A stretch of DNA of 64,000 nucleotides from Impatiens glandulifera. Lineage: Eukaryota; Streptophyta; Magnoliopsida; Ericales; Balsaminaceae. The notes beneath the pieces are model-generated. The model ran no database searches. It saw only the letters and a program-made list of their open reading frames with translations, and was not told the origin of the DNA. The DNA is taken from the NCBI RefSeq assembly GCF_907164915.1, contig NC_061868.1:23865819-23929818 (forward strand), in the 5' to 3' direction. A program made the position numbers and the translations under genes. Of this stretch, positions 57,581 through 64,000 are shown in pieces (position 1 is the stretch's first letter; every line of letters begins with the position of its first letter).

Positions 57581-58148
57581 ATATAAAAGTTATAGTATAC
57601 CATAGATCACCTATTCGGGAGCTGTTGTATTGCTTCGGAGCTTTGGGACAGATTCTATAAAAGCCTGGAGCTGATCAGTTTCCCGAGCGAATGGAATGAA
57701 ATCAAAGAAGCGGCACTACTCAAAGCCAAGGGAAATAGATTTGCAACAAGCGTGTTCAAGTGCGGCTTTGGACCAGTGGTGTATAACATTTGGCAAGAAC
57801 GGAATGCAAGGGTATATGACAGAACCCGGAGGAGCATTGACGAGTTATGGAAAGATATTGTATCGAATTACAGCGCCCTCGCGGGAACGTGGAGAGGAAT
57901 TCCAAGCACGGAGCAGAACTGGAATATCTGCAGGAACTGGAATTTACCGTTTTTTAAACTCACTAGAATTGAAAGCATTGTAAACAGATAATTCATTTAC
58001 GTTTATAGCTTTTATTCAGAATGTTACGACTTCAAAATCATTCTAGGCCTGTCTAGAATGATCTCTTAAACTCGTGGTTTTTTTCCCGTTTTTGGGAATT
58101 TTTAATGAAATGACGCTAAGTCGTTTTCCAAAAAAAAAAAAAAAAAAA
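57581..58148 (+). mobile_element. 5'-truncated LINE (L1-type) insertion
   Basis: 568 bp with a poly(A) end (58129-58148) and a 15-bp target duplication. The frame near 57630-57991 reads ELWDRFYKSLELISFP, then VVYNIWQERNARVYDRTRRS and NWNICRNWNLPFF, the C-terminal end of a plant LINE RT polyprotein after its zf-RVT region. The 3' UTR contains CATTCTAGGCCTGTCTAGAA, an imperfect palindrome. Confidence 0.88.
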
Positions 58149-58360
58149 AGTATATTATAACTCCAAATGTATTCTTGAGAATGCTAACTAAAAACATGTT
58201 ATTTCTATATTTAATTATCAATCAGTTATTGGATCAAGTGTCATTTTTTTGGGGAAGTTAACAAAGCCCATAATTTTTGTAAGCTTTCTTCATATATCGA
58301 TTGTGTATTCATTCTTTCACTCTTGTAAGAATGCGTCTTTATTGTTGTAACTTTATTTAC
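58149..58360. other. Spacer between the two LINE copies
   Basis: AT-rich DNA starting with the right LINE target duplication (58149-58163). No gene. Confidence 0.5.
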
Positions 58361-59004
58361 TTTTTTTGGGAAAAACGACTTAACGTCATTTCATTAAATA
58401 TTCCCAAAAACGGAAAAAACACAAGTTTAAAAGATCATTCTAGACAGGCCTAGAATGATTTTAAAGTCGTAACATTTTGAATATAAGATAAAAATCTAAA
58501 AATGTAAATGAATTATATGATTATAATTCTTTCAATTCTAGTGAGTTCAAAAAACGGTAAATTCAAGTTCTTGCAGATATTCCAGTTCTGCTCTGTGCTT
58601 GGAATTCTTCTCCACGTTTCCAAGTGACCTTCCATATTTTCTTTAATACCAGCTTACCATTGTCCGCAACTTTCCATTCATGGATATCCGGTCTTTAATG
58701 AAGTTGTATGTTACTTATATGATCACGTATCCTCTGTCCTTCTAGATTTCTTCTCAAGAGTGAGTCTCAATTCATGTCTTTAATGTCTCTGATTTTTTCT
58801 TCTACACAATCCCTTATGATACGGGTATTTTCAAACTCCTCCTTGTGGATGATAGGCTGGTTTTCGAACCAGGGGTCGTGCCAGAATAGAGTGCATTTCC
58901 CGTCCCCTAGTCGGATGTCATAAAGATTTGCAATATCGCTTCTTAGTTTAAGAATCTTTTTCAGAGACCAACTCATACCTTCATGAATTTTGTAGGTCCA
59001 GATG
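58361..59004 (-). mobile_element. Second LINE copy of the same family, inverted and internally deleted
   Basis: The reverse complement matches the LINE at 57581: the 3' UTR palindrome, the TTACCGTTTTTTGAACTCAC end and the GGAATTCCAAGCAC-type stretch are all there. Upstream it jumps to an earlier RT part, 59015-58767, with EGMSWSLKKILKLRSDIAN and FWHDPWFENQPII. Some hundred codons between these parts are missing, an internal deletion. No clear target duplication; the right edge abuts the gypsy GAG. Confidence 0.78.
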
Positions 59005-59682
59005 ATGGTTGTCAAAATGAATTTTCCAAAATTCTTTGGAGAAAATGTCGATGATGTCGAAGACTGGATTTATGAGGCAGAAATATTTTTTCGGGTTAAT
59101 GACACGCTTGAAGAAGACGAGGTTCATCTTGCGACAAGTCACATGAGATAAAAGGCACTACGATGGCTTAGGGAACATGTGGTCATGAAAACACTCAGTA
59201 GAGGATTGACGTGGAGAGAGCTAAAACAACTATTACGACGTGAGTTTGGGTCATGTGAAAGGGATGATCCATGACATATACAAAAGAAAGTGCAACCAGA
59301 ACCGTGGAAGGTAATCGCGGAACAATGTCAACAAATAACCGACCTGTTAAAATCACGGAGGATCGCTGATGAAATTAAAAGACAAACAAAAAGCCGATGA
59401 AGAAATAACAAGGCAAAAGTGGGAAAACGATCGTCAAAAATTGAAAATTGAATCCGATGAATTACTGGAAGATGACAAGCAACCTGTAGAAGATGTTGGA
59501 CAATCGACACATTCAACATTGACACATTCACAATCAACGCCTTCACCATTGACATATTCGGCTCCAAACAAAGACAAAACTTCTTTTAATGACGATTGTT
59601 TTAAAGTGGAAGACGCACCTCCTATTGACGACTTTTATTATGGAAAAGAAATGGAGACTTCACATACTCATGATATAAAATA
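59005..59682 (+). pseudogene. Gypsy GAG remnant
   Basis: FPKFFGENVDDVEDWIYEAE and KALRWLREHVV with ELKQLLRREFGS match the retrotransposon-GAG core. Stops at 59149 and 59274 and frame changes break it. The last frame (59369-59683) is charged and Ser/Thr-rich. No CCHC knuckle is visible. Confidence 0.75.
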
Positions 59683-60059
59683 GGACAATCTCGATCTCGA
59701 TGAAGAAATCTACGATAATTCAAGTTATTCGATTATTTATTTGCATGTCTCCCAAGTGTACGATGATAGAGAAAATCCAAAGACAACCTACGTTGAAAAA
59801 GATGATCATTATTGGGTTGACTTGGGAGAAGTAAAATTTAAAGAAATATTTGAAAATGTTTTGGGCCTTGAAGATAAGATGTTGTCGTTTGATCCCATTT
59901 CTCAAGCATACTTGGTCGAGACTTTGTAGTTCGAGAAACCTCAAGATGTTGGATCTTGCTTTCAAAAAGTTTTATGGCATAAAACATGAATGAGATGCAA
60001 ATACTTTCTATGGTTTGAAGAACCATCGGATGTAGAGTTCTATAATTGTTCTTATTCCT
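59683..60059 (+). other. Unrecognised stretch of the gypsy element
   Basis: Broken frames with YVEKDDHYWVDLGEVKFKEI and FDPISQAYLVETL. I recognise no protease or RT motif; protease and RT would be expected here. Confidence 0.4.
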
Positions 60060-61760
60060 TACAGTTGGGAAATATTTTGAGACAATTTGTGTGGTTTAAA
60101 GTACAACCAGATATTCTATGGAAACACCTGTTGGAGCAAAAGATTAAACACCATAGTCAAGAGAAATGGATTTACAAACTGTTGGGGTTTGAGTTTTCAG
60201 TGCAATACATGAAGGGCAAGGAGAATGTAGTTGCTGATGCACTATCTATAGTCAATTCAGAAAGAACTTGTCTAGTGTTATCTGGATTCTCATCGGTATT
60301 ATTAAAGAAAATTGCTAAGACATGGGATGAAGACATGAATTTGAAGAAGAATGTTACTAAGCTAAATCCTCAAGGTATTAAAGGTTTTTCGTTTATTAAT
60401 GGGCAGTTGAGAAAAGACGGACGTATCATGGTGGGCATTGATAAGGAACTCAGATCATACATAATATCTACAATGCATAACTCAGTAGTGGGAGGCCATT
60501 CAGGTGTGATGGTGACATATTAGAAACTAACACAAGCATATTATTGGCGTGGTATAGAGCGTGATGTAAGGGAGTTCCTTAAGAATTGTCTTGAATGTCA
60601 CCAACAAAAATGGGAAAATCAAGGGACGAAGGGTTTACTGCAACAATTGGAGATTCCTAATTCTATTTGGAGTGACATATTTATGAATTTTATAGAAGGA
60701 TTACCAAAATCACAAGGACATACAGTTATTTTAGTCGTAGTTGATCGACATTCAAAGATGGATCATTTCATTAGTATGGGACACCCCTACTCAGCAAGTA
60801 GTGTTGCTCATGTCTTTCTAGATCATATATTCAAATTACATGGTATGCCACTCACTATCGTCATCGACATAGATTAGATATTCGTTAGTATGTTTTGGAA
60901 GGAATTATGCAAATTATAGGGAATTACCGAAGCGATGTCAACAACGTATCATCCTCAAACCGATGGTCATACAAAAGTGGTAAATAGAAGTGTGGAGACA
61001 TATCTGCGATGTATGGCTGGTCAAAAACCGCAAACATGGGCTAAATGTTTGCCTTTAGCCGAATGGTGATTCAATACAAATTTTCATTCGGCTGCACTAT
61101 CATCACCATTTGAGATTGTCTATCGTCAGCCACCTCCGGTTCACTATCTTTACTTGGTCGGTGAGTCCAGAGTAGAAGTAGTGGATAGAAGTTTATCATC
61201 TAGAGAGGAAGCTCTTAAATTGTTGCGATTTCATCTTCATAGAGCCCAACATCGAATGAAGCAGCAAGCAGACAAGAAACGAGTGGACTATGTTTTGATA
61301 ATGGATGATTGGATGTTCGTTAAACTACAGCCTTATTGACATACGTCAATCAGAGGGAAGACTCATAAACTTAGCCCAAAGTTCTATGGACCTTTCCGAA
61401 TTATAGAGAGAGTGGGACAAGTGGCTTCCAAATTGGATATTCCTATTACAGCTAAAATGCATAATGTGATTCATGTGTCGCAACTTAAAAAGAAAGTAGG
61501 AAATGCAGTGGCTATGCCACATGTTCCATCCCTACAAACTCAGTCAACAACTATTCCGATTGCTATTTTGGATGAAAAAGTTATTTGGAAAGATGGACAC
61601 AACATTGGTCAATATTTAGTTCGTTGGTCTAATTCAACAGACGATGATGGTATATGGGAGGATGACTCTTGATTAGAATCAGAATTCCCAGAACTCGAAT
61701 TGGTTGGCAACAAATTAGCTTCTCATTTTAATTGTGTTGTTCGTGGTCGAACAAACGTTG
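60060..61760 (+). pseudogene. Gypsy RNase H end, integrase and chromodomain-like tail
   Basis: The RNase H end is LLGFEFSVQYMKGKENVVAD. The integrase zinc module is HNSVVGGHSG and CLECHQQK. The core has WSDIFMNFIEGLPKS with the first Asp, the second Asp region VIDID/stop, and TYHPQTDGHTKVVNRSVETY, where the Glu expected after DGHT or DGQT is Lys. The tail ends GQYLVRWSNSTDDDGIWEDD, like a chromodomain that can steer insertion to marked chromatin. Stops at 60523, 60875, 60917, 61067, 61337 and 61672. Inactive. Confidence 0.86.
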
Positions 61761-61773
61761 AAGGGGAGGCTAA

Positions 61774-62164
61774 TGTTACAAGGGATTGTTAGGGTTAGGT
61801 TTCCTAACCCTAAAATAAGTTGACGGGTAGACGTAACCCATGTCAGCAGTTCTATTTTTAATTATACATAATAAATAATTATAAATAAGGTAATTAGCCA
61901 TAATATGGAATACATAATTAATAATTATTTATATGGAAATAAATCATTATTAATAAGGTAGTAGCCAAATATATGGAATTTGTGGGAAGTTAATTATGGA
62001 AGATGATGGGTATATAAAGAAGAGATCATAATCTACAAGGGTACCTCGACATTTTTACAGAAACCTTCTAAGGTCAACTTCTCTCTCTATCTTCTCTCTC
62101 TCCTATCTTCTCATTCTTTCCCCCATTGTATTCACCCTATTAGGGTTCTATCTCTCTTCTATCA
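61774..62164 (+). repeat. 3' LTR of the gypsy element
   Basis: Starts TGTTACAAGGGATTG after the polypurine tract and has the inverted repeat TTAGGGTTAGG..CCTAACCCTAA near its start. The TATATAAAGAAGAG at about 62010 may be the TATA box. The end, near CTTCTATCA, is estimated by comparison with the inverted copy. Confidence 0.78.
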
Positions 62165-62388
62165 ATTCAAGTGTTATCTTATATTCTCTTCGTTCTTCAT
62201 TCTATTTCTATTATTTATGTCATTTCAAGATATATATACCTAATTTGAGTTTAAGGTATACCATTAAAGTAGATTTAACTGATAACCTAGCTATTAGTGA
62301 GAGATACCTTGATTTTAAGTGAAGAATAGAATATAATAGAGGGTGAGAATGAGATTCACAATTGCAGTCTGCAATTGAAAGTATTAGG
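62165..62388. other. Spacer between opposed gypsy LTRs
   Basis: AT-rich, 224 bp, containing the small inverted repeat AATTGCAGTCTGCAATT at 62359-62376. Part of it may belong to either LTR. Confidence 0.45.
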
Positions 62389-62751
62389 TGAGTAAGAAAT
62401 TAACGATAAAGAAGAAGAAGATAGGAGATAGAAGATAGAGAGAGAAATTGACCTTAGAAGGTTTCTGTAAAAATATCGGGGTACCCTTCAAGATTATGAT
62501 CTCTTCTTTATATACCCATCATCTGCCATAATTATTTTCCCGCCAATTCCATACATTTGGCTACTACCTTATTAATAATTATTTATTTCCATAAAAATAA
62601 TTATTAATTAAGTATTCCATATTCTGGCTAATTACTTTATTTATAATTATTTATTTTACATAATTAAAAATAGAACTGCTGACATGGGTTACGTCTACCC
62701 ATCATCTTATTTTAGGGTTAGGAAACCTAACCCTAACAATCCCTTGTAACA
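62389..62751 (-). repeat. Inverted gypsy LTR of the same family
   Basis: Read on the minus strand it starts TGTTACAAGGGATTGTTAGG and matches 61774 onward through TTTACAGAAACCTTCTAAGG. A purine-rich GAAGTAGGAAGA precedes it on that strand, so it is a 3' LTR whose element lay to the right. The two LTRs are tail to tail. Confidence 0.78.
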
Positions 62752-62989
62752 TCTTCCTACTTCAAAACCAAGGCTCACTACCTTATTCAAGACCAAATTG
62801 TCTTATTCTGCACTTGATCTTTTTATTTCATAAAACCTAAGATTTCCTGATCCATTCTCAAGAGCTTCCTTATTGCTTGTTAGTTTTTCAATGTTTTTTT
62901 GTCCAGGATTCTTTTGTTCATTAAAGGTGGCTCTGAGCCCTTGGATCGGGTCATTTCGAATTCTGATGACAATGCTTTTTCAGTTTCTA
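62752..62989. other. Remnant between inverted LTR and ORF1-like fragment
   Basis: Possibly the last bases of the minus-strand gypsy internal region, then broken frames. No supported gene. Confidence 0.4.
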
Positions 62990-64000
62990 CTTGCATTCAT
63001 AGATTTTGAAGAGTGGACTCACGACCTATTGAAGTTCCATCATACCTAATTTTGCTAGTTTCATATGGGCTAAGTATTACACGTCCTATAGATCTTTGAA
63101 TTCCAGTAACTTTTGAACCAGGCCCTGTAGTTGCATCAATACTAGTTCTTTGATCAGTATTGGGACCAGTGGAGATAGGACCAACAATAGTATCATCCAC
63201 AATAATAGGAATTGTGCTAGTATCAGGACCAATATAGTCGGGACTAGCAATGGTTGCTCCTTTTTCATCAGGACCGGTAGTAGTATGTCCGGTAGCTTGA
63301 GTAGTATCAAGATCAGCAAGTCCAGGACCAGTGTCCGGTAGTAGTATGTCCGGTAGCTTAACATGGTCAATATATCTAGGTACGGTTGTATTATGAGAAG
63401 CTCTAGAACTAGTGTGGCTATGTCCAGCTTTATCAGGACCGATACCCTGACTAGAACCGACGTTTTGAACATGACCTATTCTTGAGAAAACAGAATCTCT
63501 TGGACCGGTGCCTGAACATGACCGATAGGATCAGCGTTAGTAGGGCCAGGTTGTACCCTTACCCACTTCATTATTTTTCCAATATTCTTCCTTACCTTTA
63601 TCTATTCTTGCTTTTGGTTGTCCATATTATCATTATCATTGCGTTCATTGCTATTAAGTTCAGACCTGTTCACATTTCTCTCAACCTAAGTCTAGTGAGT
63701 CATTGATACCGCCTTCCTGAGGGTTGTTATTGGCCTTCAATTTTAGATTATTATTGACTAGACATTTATTCGTAGCGTGTTTGAAAGTGTTACACCATAT
63801 ACATCAATTTGGTTTCCATCCGTATTGTACTCCAATGTCAAATAAATTTCCAAGTCTATCTTTAAGTTCAAGCTTGATGTGAAGAGAGCTACTTGGATGG
63901 ATTTCGACACTAACTCTGCCACATATGCACACTCATAGCCTTCCATTGCTGGGTCAAACATAAGTGGTTTTCCTATAATTTTTGAAATTTAGGTCAGACC
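62990..64000 (-). pseudogene. DUF4283-like LINE ORF1/gag remnant (runs off the window)
   Basis: From the right edge on the minus strand: ISKIIGKPLMFDPAMEGYEC and YVAELVSKSIQ, the pattern of DUF4283-type domains (IGKPL..D..T....YA.V.VE), then a degraded NKCLVNN that may be the zinc knuckle start. A long linker rich in Gly, Pro, Asp, Thr and Ser follows (63520-63000, GPDTSTIP, VGPISTGPNTDQ), with a local duplication of GGTAGTAGTATGTCCGGTAG (63277 and 63337). Several shifts and stops. It may be the ORF1 of a LINE. Confidence 0.5.

Larger units (their letters stand above)
59005..62164 (+). mobile_element. Decayed Ty3/gypsy (chromovirus-like) element lacking 5' LTR and RT
   Basis: GAG remnant (59005-59682), then a degraded stretch, the end of RNase H, integrase and chromodomain-like tail (60060-61760), a polypurine tract (GAAGGGGAGGCTAA) and an LTR (61774-62164). 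Integrase after RNase H places it in Ty3/gypsy. The 5' LTR, protease and RT are missing. Confidence 0.82.

Noticed and set aside
61785..61815. Interstitial telomere repeat in the gypsy LTR
   Set aside because: It is one inverted repeat, TTAGGGTTAGG with CCTAACCCTAA, not tandem units, and it recurs in the inverted LTR.

Overview
This window is repeat-dominated nuclear DNA of a flowering plant, probably a eudicot. The signs are Ty1/copia and Ty3/gypsy elements primed by initiator-tRNA-Met, plant LINE ends, genes with GT-AG introns, and plant-only families (FAR1-type MULE transposase, plant mobile domain, Ulp1-like proteases carried by MULEs). I see no clear single-copy host gene, tRNA or rRNA gene. 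The species cannot be named from the sequence.

Layout. 1-2682 is the 3' end of a Sirevirus-like copia element (C): a coiled-coil accessory ORF, a duplicated polypurine tract and a 1.2-kb LTR. 2686-3175 is a probable solo LTR. 3278-25729 is a 22.45-kb Mutator-like element (MULE) with TIRs of about 1.5 kb and a near-perfect 9-bp target duplication. 26286-49582 holds a rearranged copia element (B, + strand) whose reverse transcriptase is split by a complete 17.2-kb Sirevirus-like copia element (A, - strand, 27921-45165, TSD AAACT). A accessory ORF is in turn split by a 3.1-kb gypsy-derived GAG-protease element without reverse transcriptase (32420-35511, TSD GATTG). 49.6-51.6 kb is degenerate repeat DNA. 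51590-53131 is a solo copia LTR (TSD GAATA). 53.8-55.1 kb is a decayed copia pol. 57.6-59.0 kb has two truncated LINE copies in opposite orientation. 59.0-62.2 kb is a decayed gypsy element lacking RT, followed by an inverted LTR of the same family. 63.0-64.0 kb is a DUF4283-like ORF1/gag remnant.

The MULE is the most interesting object. Three genes read inward from the left TIR: a Ulp1-like protease gene, a plant-mobile-domain-like gene and a second Ulp1-like gene. Two read inward from the right TIR: a captured, intron-containing BRCA1/BARD1-type tandem-BRCT gene and an uninterrupted FAR1-type transposase. The intergenic DNA is full of a palindromic motif family (GAAGATATCTTC / GCGAATATATTCGC type) and TIR-derived modules. 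Most frame breaks in these genes lie in mononucleotide runs of 7-12, so slippage or consensus error should be excluded before they are called dead.

The copia elements show known Sirevirus hallmarks: extra ORFs between pol and the 3' LTR, repeated polypurine tracts and palindrome-rich LTRs. Element A goes further, with three tandem accessory ORFs. Nesting gives a relative order: B first, then A into B, then the GAG-protease element into A.
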